A DNA stretch of 64,000 nucleotides from Rhizomys pruinosus (Eukaryota > Chordata > Mammalia > Rodentia > Spalacidae). The notes below the pieces were generated by a model, which searched no databases, was not told the DNA's origin, and was given only the letters and a program-made list of their open reading frames with translations. Positions 1 to 10,954 of the stretch are shown piece by piece. The position numbers and the translations under genes were made by a program. Each line of letters starts with the position of its first letter. Position 1 is the first letter of the stretch. Where the stretch lies: positions 248,001-312,000 of the forward strand of contig VZQC01013302.1 of NCBI GenBank assembly GCA_009823505.1. The letters run 5' to 3'.

Positions 1-2048
1 TTTTATCTTAACTCACTTTCAGGCTGATAGATGAGCAGACATTCAAGCAACTGTTTGAAAAAATTAAATTTTTTCTTTATCTTCAATAAGTCTAATGATC
101 AGATATGATTATAATTTTAAAAACTAGGGCTTTGTTGGCAGGTTAAATGGAATGTCCAATTTTCACATATAGAGCCAAACAAAGTTGAACTTAGAACCTC
201 TTGTCAACTTTCACAGGAAGTTGAATCATTTCCATTTGTATGGATGATATATTATCCTTTACTATATCAGCTGCTTTACATCATGGCCAAGTACTACAGG
301 AGAATACTGTTTAAAAAATAACTGTATGGTTACTAAACAGAACTGTATCTGCTGAAAGGTAGCTGCTAAGAAATACTTAGCAGTGAATACTTGGCAGTGA
401 AATGAATGAGTGTTTTTTACCTATGGATTTTTACATTAATTATATTCAACAAAAATTTTAATGGTTACTCTGTATAAGAATTTATTCTATGGAGAAGATA
501 TTCCACTAAGTTTGGTAAGATATTGTCTCAATAAGAACAAATGAGTTTCATACATGAGTCTAGCATGATGTGATAATATCTCCATCAGTCTCTTCACACC
601 CAGTTTCCTAACTGCAGTCAGTATATTTTATGGAACTCTGTTATGTTATGAATGTTTGTGTACCCCCCCAATCCCATTCATGAGTTGAATCCTTAACCAA
701 GAAGGAGATTCTACAAGAAAGTGGGGTCTTTGAGAGGTGATCAGATCATGAGAGAGTAGCCCTCATGACTGGTGTTACAGGTCTCACAAAAGCAACCATC
801 AACATAGCCTTCCCAATATCATCATGTGAACTGACATTAAGACTACCATTTGTGAGAAAGCAGGCCTTCATTAGATGTCATGTCTTTTAACCTTCATCTT
901 GAACTTTCACCTTCTAGTCTTTTGGAAAATAAATCTTTATTCTATTTACCATACTAAAACATTTGGTTATAGCAAATCAGCTATAATAACCTACAAGTGT
1001 TGTTGGGCAACTGTTTACTTATATTAGACAGAAGAACTGAAACTTTGCTCAGCTGAACAAATAAAGGTGAAGGATAGAGTATTGTCAGGGTATGTACAGT
1101 TAGGTGACAGAGAGGACATGCCTAGTAATCCAAGGCCATTGGTTTTCAATGCTAATATATGTTTATATATATATATCTGCAGCTAATATATAATATGCAT
1201 ATTTAAACTATGTCCAGTAATCTAATACCTTAATAGGTAATACGATAATGATTTAAAAAATTTATATTATATATATTATATATATTACTCTAATATATGC
1301 AGAGAAGAAAAAAATGCATTTTCATATGGATGGAGTGAAACAATATCAAGACTGCTGCTTTGTTTCTTCTCTAGCATTGAGTTTTTTTCTCTTACATAAG
1401 TTTATCACAAATCTGAACCTTGGTCACTGCTAAGTACCAACATTTGTCTTCACTGATTTGCCATTATAAAAGGAGTGGGTCTCATGGAAAACATTCCAGA
1501 GAGGATTTTGAAAAGCCCAGCTAAGTATATGGAAACAGCTGGGCTAACCACTATGACTGGGATAACTTCTTGGTGTGCAAACACGGTGCTCAGGTTAAGT
1601 CTTCTTGTCAACGGCATTACAGGTCATGATAGATTGTCCCAGGTAGGGGGAGGAACAGGGATAAAAGGAGAGTGTTGGTTCCCCTAGCAAAACCATGGAT
1701 ATAAGAATAATTTCTCATATTTAAACGTGTTTTGGAAGAGAAAGCAACAAGCATGTTTCAAAATTCACACAGAAAAAAATAACTTCATGAATTAGCTATC
1801 GTCTTAGTTGGATCAAAGGAAATATTGAGGAAATGTAACGATTAACCATGTAGTTGCTTGCCCATGTACATAATTACTCCTGAGAGAAGACATGTGTCAC
1901 TGAGAAAAGAAACACAGCATGTATTCACCCGATAGCCTATAGATTATAGCTTCTACTTTATTTTTATCTCATACTTACATATTGACATTTAAGGATTTTG
2001 TTTGCTTATTTCACCAAGCCAGCTTTACCCATCTTAATTTTAGCAATT
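1..2048 (+). repeat. 2-kb direct duplication, copy 1 (left end outside window)
   Basis: From the first base this segment matches 10955-12958 in the same orientation, almost base for base over 1-940 and over 1790-2048. The match stops abruptly after TAGCAATT at 2048. Two internal intervals (about 940-1340 and 1590-1790) differ by many one- to three-base insertions and deletions. Part of it (644-1003) is an old interspersed repeat. The remainder is AT-rich sequence with TA tracts and no gene. Confidence 0.93.
644..1003 (+). mobile_element. Ancient eutherian interspersed repeat, probably a non-autonomous DNA transposon
   Basis: It begins ATGTTTGTGTACCCCC and contains the recognisable words GAGAGGTGATCAGATCATGA and AGCCCTCATGACTGG, ending near GGTTATAGCAAATCAGC. 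I know this pattern as an old eutherian repeat but cannot name the subfamily. The opposite orientation occurs at 36408-36755, and the duplicate of this copy lies at 11598-11945. Confidence 0.55.
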
Positions 2049-2457
2049 ACAAGACATTTCAACTTCCAGTGTAATGATTTTTCCAGTCAGGACTGCCTTA
2101 AAAATACCAAAATCAGACCCATTTCTACTTCTTGATACTCCTAGTGAGTAGTGCAAACCTGGACTGCCAGTCAGCAATGAGCCTTTAGAGGAACAAAGGA
2201 AACGTTTTAAACAGCAAGTCTAAGTAGACAGGCGCATACTAAACACACACACTGTAGTGTTTAGTAATTAATCTCAAGTTAACATCTGAAAATATTGGTA
2301 AAATATTTAGAGAAGATAAAACTGAATTATACTGCATCATAAGTCAAAGGCAGTATTTACTCATTCTTGAAACATACAAATTTCATTAAAGACTGTGCTA
2401 GTTCTCAGTTAATTGTGGGCAACCTTTTCTGATCTGGGTTTTAATGGTAATTCTCTC
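2049..2457. other. PRR16 intron sequence, nothing recognised
   Basis: AT-rich single-copy sequence between the duplicated segment and a B1. No long ORF, RNA gene or repeat is seen. Confidence 0.5.
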
Positions 2458-2612
2458 TTTTTTTTTTTTGTCTTTTGAAACAGGGTCTCCTTTTAGTTCA
2501 AGCTGGCCTGGCGCTTATTATGTAGACCAGTCAGGCCTTAAACTTACAGAGATCTGCCTGCTTCTGCCTCCCAAGTGCTAGAAATAAAGGTGTGCACCAA
2601 CATTCCAGGGTC
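2458..2612 (-). mobile_element. B1 SINE
   Basis: A T-run followed by GAAACAGGGTCTCC, GTAGACCAGTCAGGCC and CTGCCTCCCAAGTGCTAG is a B1 in reverse. It is diverged, so not recent. Confidence 0.85.
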
Positions 2613-3184
2613 ATTCCTACATTTCTTAGGGAAGAAAGGGTCACTAAAATTGGCTTTTCCAGATATGGTTTATTTTATTCCTTAAACTCCAGAGTTTTGC
2701 CAAGATATATTTTTCTATTTGTAGAAAACAGAACATGGATTTTTTGAAATGCCAATGAGGCTTTTGTTAATGTCTTATCATGTCTAGCTTTTCAAATATG
2801 CAAAGAGAGATTAAAAATTTTCTTTTTCCCATCTATATTTCAGCAAAGGACTTATTCTTCATGGAGTTCTCAAGTATTTACTTACAATACTTGAGCTCTT
2901 GTATCCATGTGGCATCAATCTATTTATGCCCACCATGAAAAACTGAATAAATTTAAGCTTCATAGAATTATTAACTTACTAGCCTCTTATGTTTCCATTT
3001 TCCTCACTTAGAGCATATGATATTACTGAGTTACACAACCAGTACAAGCATAAACATATAACTAGTAATCTTGCATTGATTTCTTTACCCTAATTTTAAG
3101 AGTGATCCAAAAGGCAAGGAATACTTCTTATATTATTAACATTTAGATAGAATGAATACATCTCCAAGTAAACTCTAGAGACAT
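2613..3184. other. PRR16 intron sequence, nothing recognised
   Basis: AT-rich, without open frames of note or identifiable repeats. Confidence 0.5.
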
Positions 3185-3262
3185 AAAGCATAAGTTATTC
3201 ATCTTAGTAACAATAAAAAGGTGTCATAGTACCTGAGACATGGTAAGTGTTGAATAAACACA
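3185..3262 (+). mobile_element. MIR-like SINE tail
   Basis: The words AGTACCTGAGACATGGTAAG and GTGTTGAATAAACA match the 3' part of an ancient MIR element (AGTGCCTGGCACATAGTAAG type). It is short and diverged. Confidence 0.45.
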
Positions 3263-3479
3263 TGTAAAGAGTTATGTGTCAGTTTTTTATTATCAAATAA
3301 ACCAAAATGTTTGTAATATTTCTGAAACCTCAAGATAACTTGTGGTTTCTTCATTCAATTATGAGGGTAAAATCAAACTACCTTCATTTTTTGATAAATC
3401 CAATCTCCCTTCTAATATTCTGTGACCCAGTTATCACTGATTAATTATAACTAAATAAGTAAATACAAAAGACACAACA

Positions 3480-3655
3480 AAGCCAGGCATGGTGGTGAAT
3501 ACCTTTAAGCCTTTAATCCCAGCACTGGGAAGCAGAGACAGGCAGATCTCTGTGAAATGGAGGCCAGCCTGGTCTACTCAATGAATTCTAAGCTAGCTGG
3601 GGTTACAGGGAGATCCTGTCTCAAAACAAACCAACCAACCAATCAATAAACAAAC
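3480..3655 (+). mobile_element. B1 SINE with target-site duplication
   Basis: It starts GCCAGGCATGGTGG, contains GGAGGCCAGCCTGGTCTAC and GGGAGATCCTGTCTCAAAAC, and has a CCAA-rich A-tail. It is flanked by AAGACACAACA at 3469-3479 and 3656-3666. Confidence 0.9.
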
Positions 3656-3666
3656 AAGACACAACA

Positions 3667-5569
3667 GCTCTTCTTACTGAACAGACTGGAGCTGTGTCAC
3701 TAATTATCATTTACTATAATTTTCACATCTACTCTTGTCTGAATTCAGAAAACTAACAAAACAATCAAGCAAACATTCAGTATTATTGGTGTAGTTTATG
3801 CAAAAATAAAGGGCCAAAGGTATAAACTTACATTTTAATTAGAATGAAAAAAAAAAAAAAACAAAGGGAAAACAAATACCACGTGATGATTGACAGTAAC
3901 TCAATAATAATCATGTCTTTACTTCAACTTCCACTCCAAGGTAATAAAAGTTCACTGTTAATTTATGTCAAAATATATTTTGGTTTAAAAGAAAACCATT
4001 ACCAACAAAGGAATTAGATTTCTGAGCATAATAGTTTATATTACATATGACCTGTTAAACTTCCTAAATATTGAATATGAAAATTGATATATTAATTGCA
4101 GCATTTATATGCATAAGTCATAAGTGAAGTAATGAAGCTTTAAATGTTTGCAGAATTTTTAGTTATTCATTTATTTAAAACTATATGAAATACATGCTCA
4201 GTCAGTTATGTAGTGTTATCCAAAACAGATCGAGGGTGGACAACTGCAAGATGTCATAGGTTAAACATCCCCTATAAATAATTTGTATTGCAAATAATTC
4301 CCATTCTTCTTATATAAATAGCCAGTGTTTTGAGATTTAGCTATAGCATATATAGTCCCATGTTTAAAGCTTGGATGATAATATCCCCACAAAGGTAGTT
4401 GACCAACACATCACATCATTTATCACTCATAAATTTCAGGTTTGTGCAGAGATTTTTACCTATAAAAAAGCCTTCATAGTGAATCAAAACTGCCCAAAGC
4501 ATTAAATACTTTATTGCTATTTCTGTCAGGTGTCTTCATCTTTTCTGTTTATTTTCTATTCCTTTATGATTTACCCGATTTCTCCCCCTAATGATAATCA
4601 AATGCATGAAGGCACAGACAGATCAACAGACTCCCTGATTTGCAGTCCTGATTCTATCCAAGAACCAGAGGGAGCGTAAACGTTTCCCAATAGGTCTTCT
4701 TGGCCTTTATATCCCCACATAGTAATGATGCACAGAATGATGTCCACAAGTAGCAGTTTGGTTTATTCCACCGGAAACTGAGCAGACTGACACAGCAAGT
4801 GTGGCCTCTAGGTGTAGAATTTTGACTGACTACCTTTTTCTTAATCTCAGCCTGGAAAACCAAATTATAAGTTTTGTACTGTCAGTTTCCTACACTTCAC
4901 CACCTTAAAGAACCCAATAAATGCAAAGCACAAATGTGCCAAAAGGAACTTGTCTAATGTTCATTTTTAAAACCACCATACTGTCGCAAATGAAAACTCA
5001 TCCTGCCAAACATGTCAAAGAAACAATAACAATGAAATGAACAACATCTTTCAACTTGAATTTCAGTGCATCACCCCTCCATCTGTCAAACTGCAGTGAA
5101 GCAACGCTCCTGAGTACCCATGCAAATAGGAACAAGTTTCAGGCCCCCATCTATACCAACCACCACTCTTAGGACCTTAGCAGTAATCACGTTGTTTGCA
5201 CAGCAGTCTACAGGAATGAATTCACCAGTGGCGAAAATGAATCCTGGCTAGGAATGGATCATTTTAACAGGCTTTGAATTTGGTAATAAACACAGAGTTT
5301 AGTTCAAAGAGGTAATAATGCCTGGGAGGCTCCTCACATTGGGGCTGGAAATGACTGGAAGATAATCTCTAGAGGCCAAACATCCAAACAGCTCTCAGTC
5401 TCCTCCCCCTTGGCCTCGCAAACAGGATTACAGGGTTTAGCCTCTGATTGCCCCTCCCTTGTCTTTCCACCACAGCCACCAACCACCTAAGAAGTTACTC
5501 TTCGCAGCCGGAACTGCGGACTAGGTCTCCAAGAACCACACCAGGAGGCCTTTCTATAGTGTAACTGCG
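3667..5569. other. PRR16 intron 1, no gene seen
   Basis: AT-rich sequence that gains GC content after about 5330. The only open frame of any size (4654-4863, minus) has no recognisable domain and no coding character. A short poly(A) lies at 3847-3860. Confidence 0.5.
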
Positions 5570-5699
5570 TGCTGGATATTGCCACCATTGGCCACGGGAC
5601 TGACAAGAGACCCCACCCCTGGCAGACTGGCTCCTTTGCGGCTGGGAGCTAGGGCTTTAGTTACACAGCCTCATCCCAGTATCTCACCTTTTCCAATCC

Positions 5700-5766
5700 A
5701 GTTCACCCGGGCGGGGAGGGGCGGAGTAGGGATGGGGGTGGGGGGGCGGCAAGGGGGCGGGGAAGA
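5700..5766 (+). promoter_or_regulatory. G-rich GC-box cluster in PRR16 intron 1
   Basis: The plus strand carries several GGGCGGGG-type GC boxes and many runs of three to seven guanines within about 65 bp. It could bind Sp/KLF factors and could fold as a G-quadruplex on the PRR16 template strand. It sits about 840 bp inside intron 1, outside the main CpG island. Confidence 0.5.
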
Positions 5767-6601
5767 ACCAACCCAGTTCCAAAGAGCTAGGATGCAAGTG
5801 GCAAGACCCCAGAGCACAACACTCATGGGCATACACACAAGCAGACATTCCTCTGCGCTCCCTCCCTACTCTTCAAGTCCAAGGCCAAGTGGCCATACGA
5901 TTAGGGGAAGGTAGAGAAGCAGATACTACTGGGTGACGGGAAGGCCCAGAGTTCCTAAGAACATTTGGAAAAGGGAAGGGGATGTTTCACGAATTGTGAA
6001 AGTGAGAAAGTCCCAGACATCTCTCCATCCTCAAAGCTGGATTCTCCTGCCAGCACCGGGGGTCGCCTTCCTTTCACTGGAGCTTGGGAGTCTAGGAGAA
6101 GAGCCAGAGCCCCGCTTCCCCCACAGTGCCCTCTCTGGCCTGGCCCAGGGCCCAGAAGCCAGCCCCCTTCAGCCTGGCTCCCAGGGGCTGCCGGGGCAGG
6201 AGCCTACTCGCCAAAGGACTCTGCTGGAACAGCAGGGCTGGCAAGCTAGAGCATCTACACTCTGGCCGGCCGGGCTGCTCCCATCTTCCCTTGCCGACAC
6301 ACCCCCAGTTAACCCCTTCTCCTGACACCTCTCACAGTCGCAGAGAGACTCAAGCTTCCTGAGACCCCTCCTACCATCTTACCAAGTCCGTCCATTAAAA
6401 CACTAGTTGATTTCTATCTGATTAGAAAAAGAAAGCGCTACAACTCTCGTGAGTAGCCAGAGCTGAGAAAGTCGCTCTGCAGGCACCCCTCTGTAGTTTC
6501 CCTAGAGTTTGAGAATGCGGGGGTCCCAAGCGAAAAGGGTACCTGGAACCCACTAGGGGGTGCACGGCGCCACACTACCCCCCCGCATTCCCGCGCCTCT
6601 C

Positions 6602-6603
6602 AC
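6602..6603 (-). other. PRR16: PRR16 exon 1 splice donor
   Basis: Read on the minus strand, the exon end is GAG|GTGAGA, matching the GT-R-A-G donor consensus. It follows codon 54 exactly, so the intron is phase 0. The ORF would otherwise run another 17 codons into intronic sequence to 6553, which has no family resemblance. Confidence 0.85.
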
Positions 6604-6765
6604 CTCCTTAAGTTCTTTGGCCACGTCCTTCAGGTCCCCCAGTACTAATTCCAGGTCCTCCACGATGATTTTGATCTGTTCCTTCACCTTGGTTTTGGAG
6701 GCTGCCGGCGGTCCCTCGGCTGGAGAGGACGAGGAGGGAAGGTTCCCCTTGGACTTGGCTGACAT
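6604..6765 (-). CDS. PRR16: PRR16 (Largen), first coding exon, partial
   Basis: Translation from the ATG at 6765-6763 gives 54 residues beginning MSAKSKGN and ending DVAKELKE, which I recognise as the N terminus of proline-rich protein 16 (Largen), a protein of about 300 residues reported to raise mammalian cell size by promoting translation of selected mRNAs. A low-complexity Ser/Pro/Ala stretch (residues 9-22) is followed by a Lys/Glu/Leu-rich helix (24-54) with heptad-like leucines, probably the start of a coiled coil. The exon ends after Glu54 with GAG|GTGAGA, a strong donor, leaving phase 0. The start has A at -3 but T at +4. The reading frame stays open upstream to an ATG at 6870; I prefer the 6765 start because the family begins there. 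The proline-rich remainder should lie in exon 2, off the left edge. Identity is from memory, not alignment. Confidence 0.9.
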
Positions 6766-7129
6766 TCTTTGGGGGCGAGAGAAGCAGGTCAGGACAGTCG
6801 GGCAAGCGGAGGCTGCTGCGCGCCCCGGTCCCTGGCGCTGCTCCGGCAGCTCCCACCCCGGTCCCCCCACATCTTGGCTGCTCTCCGGTCAGCGGCGGGT
6901 GGCTGCGCGGTGCGCTCGGCCCCGCGGCCGCGCTGTGGTGCTGCCATCAACTCCCCGAGACGCGGCGCTCGGCACCAGGCTGCAGACCGGCGAGCAGCGC
7001 GCCTGCGCCTCCTCCCGCCGCCGCCCGCAGCTCGCGCGCACACTCGCGGGTGGGGACCCGCCGCGCGGCGGCGCCCGGGGATGTCAGCTGCAGGGTCCCT
7101 GGCCCACCGCGCTTGGGTGTCTCGCAGAC

Positions 7130-7147
7130 CACCTTGACGTCAAGGTG
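7130..7147. promoter_or_regulatory. 18-bp perfect palindrome containing a consensus CRE
   Basis: CACCTTGACGTCAAGGTG is a perfect 18-bp palindrome. Its core, TGACGTCA at 7135-7142, is the full cAMP response element bound by CREB/ATF bZIP dimers. It lies about 370 bp upstream of the PRR16 ATG at the outer edge of the CpG island, a typical place for a functional CRE. CREB binding is inferred. Confidence 0.7.
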
Positions 7148-7149
7148 CT

Positions 7150-8277
7150 GTGAGACAAGTTCGCATGCAGCCAGTCCTCTTGTATAGATTCCGAGATGCC
7201 GGACCCCGCAGCCTGCGCTCGACTGTCCTCTCCCAGCCAGCCAGGGCTCCGCAGCTTCACCCGCCCAGAGAGACCCAAGACCATTTAGAACCAGGAATGA
7301 TTAGGACTTGGAGTCGGAGTCTGTAAAGTGGCTCCAAGCATTTATCTAGCACCAACTAATACCCAGAGACTTCCAATCTTTCTCTCGGCGGCCTGCGGCG
7401 AGTTAAACAGACTTTTGCAAGGGTTGGGGTAGGGGCAGAAGCAAGCTCAACCCCGGATTCCTGAAAATTGACTGGTGTTCTTGAAAGAGGTAGGCTAATG
7501 TTGCTGATTCTACAAAGCTAATAGATTAAAATCCTCACACTAAAAATTCCCCTTGAGACTGAGTAATCTTGGTTGTTGTTGTTGTTGTTGTTGTTGTTTT
7601 TTTTATCTGTTCCAATTACCCCTTTATTTTTTCCTTCCTCTTTTAAGCCATGCTAGTGTATGCTTTCGGTGAGCAGAATCTCTTGGGAGAGTTCAATAAG
7701 AGTTTGGCTCTAACTTCTCTTCTATCATCGTTTTTGCCTCTCTTTTAAGTCTAGTGCTACTAAAATAGGATAGAACTTTCTTGCTGCTCTGGCAAAGGGA
7801 CCCAGCAAAGAGAGCTAATAAGAAGCTTCCAGCTCATTCTCAGGAGGAGGCCGCCAGTCTCATTAGCTAGAGTTTTAATTTCCTTAGTAGCAAACTCATG
7901 GGCTATTAGTTACTGACCTGGCAGGCTGGATACATTTGTTTCCTTGGGTTCACTCTCCTCCAGATCATCCTTTTAATAGGCTTCTCATTTTGGTCCTGCC
8001 TCACTTAGCAGGGCTAAAGCCCAGGCTTCTTAAGTTTCAGGGGTGCTGAATGTGCCTCTGGGAAAACCTGACATCTCTCTTCTTCCCAGCGATTAACATA
8101 GGAGCCTCAAGCTCCTACTAACTCTCTTCAAACCCTTCTTTTCAAGTGATCTATTCACCTGCGTGATTGTAATTAATGGAGGAAAAAAAGAGAACACAGG
8201 AAAGCACAAACCTTTAGAAATGGTGTCCAAAGAATACAGTCTAATACTAGAAAATTCGTTTAAAAAGGTAGAGGAAA
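7150..8277. other. PRR16 upstream flank with a (TTG)n tract
   Basis: Unique sequence 5' of the PRR16 promoter. A (TTG)n microsatellite lies at 7571-7598 and a T-run follows. No TATA-type promoter or second gene is seen. Confidence 0.5.
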
Positions 8278-8429
8278 GCCAGGCGTAGTGGCGCCAGCCT
8301 TTGATCCTAGCACTTGGGAGGCAGAGGCAGGCGGATCTTTGTGAGTTCAAGGCCAGCCTGGTCGACAGAGTGACTTCCAGGACAGCTGGAGCTACAGGGA
8401 GACCCTGTCTGGAAAAGACCAGAAAAAAA
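8278..8429 (+). mobile_element. B1 SINE
   Basis: GCCAGGCGTAGTGGCGCC through GGGAGACCCTGTCTGGAAAA with an A-tail. It is close to consensus and flanked by similar GTAGAGGAAA / GTATAGGAAA words. Confidence 0.92.
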
Positions 8430-9739
8430 AAAGTATAGGAAAAAGAAGAAAGATGGAAAGTATCATTATAAGAGAAATAAAATGGTAAGATAATAAAAGA
8501 GCCGGTTTATAAATTACAAAAGAGGAAGGAAAAGAAGTGTTTGGATATGTAACAACTGGGATATCCGAGTTCTCTGAATGGGGGAAAGATTGGGTTTTTC
8601 ACTCGTCTTTTATATTTTCAGGTTATATTTAAAGATTTAACAGTAAGACCAATTGCATTGTGTTCCCCCCAATGGAAATTCCAGTTCACCAACATTCTTC
8701 AGACTTCGGACCTGAAGAAAGATAAATACTTAGAAATGACAGGAGTCAAGGAGGGAAAGGAAGGCAGAGCCCTTCCAGAGAGGAATTGCTGCCTCTCAGT
8801 AATGAGCTAGGAACCCCATAGAAGAGGTTGGGGAATGATATGGAGAAGAGGAAAGGAAGCAAGGTGCTCCCTACCCATTATAAATAATCCTCTCAAAATA
8901 TGAGAAAATGCCAACCTACTCTGGATCTCTTTCACTACAGTTTAAAGAACTAAAATCTGCCCCCCCCATAATATCCACTGATACTTATGAACCCAGATAT
9001 TCTAGCTCAAAATCAAATCATGACTGCTCTAAAACATGCCCCCTACTCCAGCATAATTTGTTCTCAAATTATGTCCCTGTCTACTATATCCATACATAAT
9101 ATACAGAATAATAAAAAAATGAAACTCAAAATGCCTTCCAGTGACACACTGAGAGCACCCAGAGGGCCCTGGCATCTATGTTTGTTATGTCTTTCAGTGG
9201 CTAAGGATTGCTTAAAGCATGTCCCCAAAATATTTTCTTAACTGAAATTTGAGAAAAATAGTTGAACTATTATGGGGAAATGGGAAGACTTCAAAGAACA
9301 TACGTCTACAATAAAATCTATTTGTTCCCTCTTTTGATATTATTATGGAAAAATATTCTTTAGCTCATTCCTAACTTTCTTAGGATGTTACATAACATTT
9401 TAGAGTCAAGTCATCAGGAGTAAAGGAAAAAGTGAGTGCACCTAATAAGTTTTCTGAAGACTCTCAATAAATGTGTTTATGAACCAGTGCTACGTTCAAA
9501 TGAGAAGGCAGCAGACCACATTTGAAACTTAGGATAATAGATTTAAAAAGAAAAGGTATTCTTACCCATTTGAGGATTGAAGATTATATGCCCACAATTT
9601 CATGATTTATGATTTTTTATTTCTCATTTTCTACATTCAGAATGAACTGAGTGTGTTCAGGGGCTGACACAGTAGGTGTCTGCTACCTTTCAAACCCATG
9701 TTAGAATTCTCAAGTATGGTTTTCTTTGTCTTAAATTTT
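8430..9739. other. Upstream intergenic sequence, nothing recognised
   Basis: Repeat-poor AT-rich DNA. Open frames at 8908-9241 overlap in two frames and show no family resemblance. Confidence 0.5.
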
Positions 9740-9968
9740 AAAACATATTTTATTCATAACTTTTTATTTTATGTGTATGATTGTATTACCTGCACATATT
9801 TAAGTGCACCGTGCCATGCAATGCCTGAAGAATCAGAAGAAGGCATCAGATTTCTCTGAAACTGGAGTTATAGATGATTGTTAGTCAGCATGTGGGTGCT
9901 GGGAATTGAACCTGGGTCTTATGCAAGAGCAGCCAGTGTTCTTAACCACTGAGCCATCTCTCCAGACT
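9740..9968 (-). mobile_element. B2 SINE, diverged
   Basis: Reverse-strand B2: TATGTGTATGATTGTATTAC at the tail side, CTGAAACTGGAGTTATAG in the middle, and AACCACTGAGCCATCTCTCC at the tRNA-derived head. It lacks the internal duplication found in younger copies. Confidence 0.85.
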
Positions 9969-10032
9969 CAGTTTTTTTATTTTATTTTATTTTTTATTTT
10001 TTATTTTTTGGTCTTTTAAAAAGTAATCTTTC

Positions 10033-10175
10033 TGCCTTTTTGAGACAGGGTCTCCCTGCCGCCCCAACTGTTCTGGAACTCACTTTGTAGACCAGGCTGG
10101 CCTTAAAGTCACAGAGATCTGCCTGCCTCTGCCTCCTGAGTGCTGGGATTAAAGGTGTGTGCCACCAAGCCAGCT
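10033..10175 (-). mobile_element. B1 SINE
   Basis: TTTTTGAGACAGGGTCTCCC, GTAGACCAGGCTGGCCTT and TGAGTGCTGGGATTAAAGG in reverse B1 order, with an expanded TTTTATTT tail at about 9973-10020. Confidence 0.9.
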
Positions 10176-10394
10176 AAAATATTTTTTAATTATATGTGTC
10201 TGAGTGTTTTGTCTGCATATATGCAGGTGCATCATATGTGTGTAATGCTCACAGAGTCAAGAAGAGGACATTGGATTCCCTAGAACTGGAGTTATGGATG
10301 GTCATTAGCTGTTATGTGGGTGCTGGAAACTAAAACCAGACCCTTTGCCAGAGCAGCCAGTGATCTTGACTGCTGAGCCATCACTCCAACTCTG
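10176..10394 (-). mobile_element. B2 SINE, old
   Basis: CTAGAACTGGAGTTATGGAT and CTGCTGAGCCATCACTCC mark a diverged reverse B2 directly abutting the B1 on its left, which probably inserted in its A-rich tail. Confidence 0.8.
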
Positions 10395-10395
10395 G

Positions 10396-10847
10396 GTTTG
10401 TGCTTATAATCCGTTATAACTCATCCCTAAAGATCGACATTCAGAAAGAAACCCTGTGTCAGAAAACTTAAATTTCAACAAGCACAAAAAACCAAATGCT
10501 TTCTCTTGTTTATATTAGCCTTTGGATTTGTATTGATATTATAATTATTAATACATTCTCACATTCATTTTTTAAAAGAATAATATGTACTAAAAATTAC
10601 CCCAATGGATAACTTTTTTTCTTTTGTATGAGCTTATCTTGTTTGCAAGATCCAATAAATCTATTAAAGACATGAAGCATAAAGAAAATGATTCCTTTCA
10701 TCCAAATAATTTTCACTGGGAGATGGAAGCAGGAACTTTTAGAAGAGGTGAAAGTCAAGAAGAAAACACATTATTAGTAATTAATATGAGAGAAATTATA
10801 AAATTCTGCATGTATATGTTGACCATTGAAAGTATCATATGTCGAAG
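10396..10847. other. Intergenic sequence, nothing recognised
   Basis: AT-rich DNA. A 113-codon open frame (10624-10965) runs through it and across an old transposon fragment into the duplicated segment, so it is very unlikely to be a gene. Confidence 0.5.
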
Positions 10848-10950
10848 CAGTGATTCCCAGAATCTGACATGCATAAGAACTTTCCAGAAGCACACGGAAT
10901 TGAACTTTATTCCCAATGTGTGTGACTCAGCAGGCATGGAGTTTGTTCTG
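10848..10950 (+). mobile_element. MER5A-like hAT-Charlie fragment
   Basis: GCAGTGATTCCCAGAATCTG, ACATGCATAAGAACTTTCC and GTGTGACTCAGCAGGCATGG follow the order of the ancient MER5A element. It ends just before the left end of duplication copy 2. Confidence 0.5.
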
Positions 10951-10954
10951 ATAA

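Larger units (their letters stand above)
5570..6603. other. GC-rich proximal intron 1 of PRR16, no further exon seen
   Basis: This is moderately GC-rich, repeat-free sequence directly 3' of exon 1. Several overlapping open frames occur on both strands (5579-6362), as expected where stop codons are rare; none resembles a known protein or has splice-site support. It is plausibly regulatory intron. Confidence 0.55.
6550..7260. promoter_or_regulatory. PRR16: CpG island promoter of PRR16
   Basis: This is the one strongly CpG-rich stretch in an otherwise AT-rich window, densest at 6880-7080 where GCGC, CCGCG and CGGCG words crowd together. It covers the first coding exon, the presumed 5' UTR and the proximal promoter. 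I see no TATA box at a convincing distance, in keeping with a TATA-less CpG-island promoter with dispersed start sites. A near match to the NRF-1 site (GCGCCTGCGC, about 6998-7008) lies inside. The exact TSS cannot be placed from sequence alone. Confidence 0.8.

Noticed and set aside
1475..1687. 70-codon frame within duplication copy 1.
   Set aside because: It is not open in the otherwise near-identical copy 2 and lies in one of the indel-rich blocks.
5579..7284. Many overlapping open frames of 60-197 codons on both strands around the CpG island.
   Set aside because: GC-rich DNA lacks stop codons by composition; the frames overlap in different phases and only the PRR16 exon has a recognisable protein and a splice donor.
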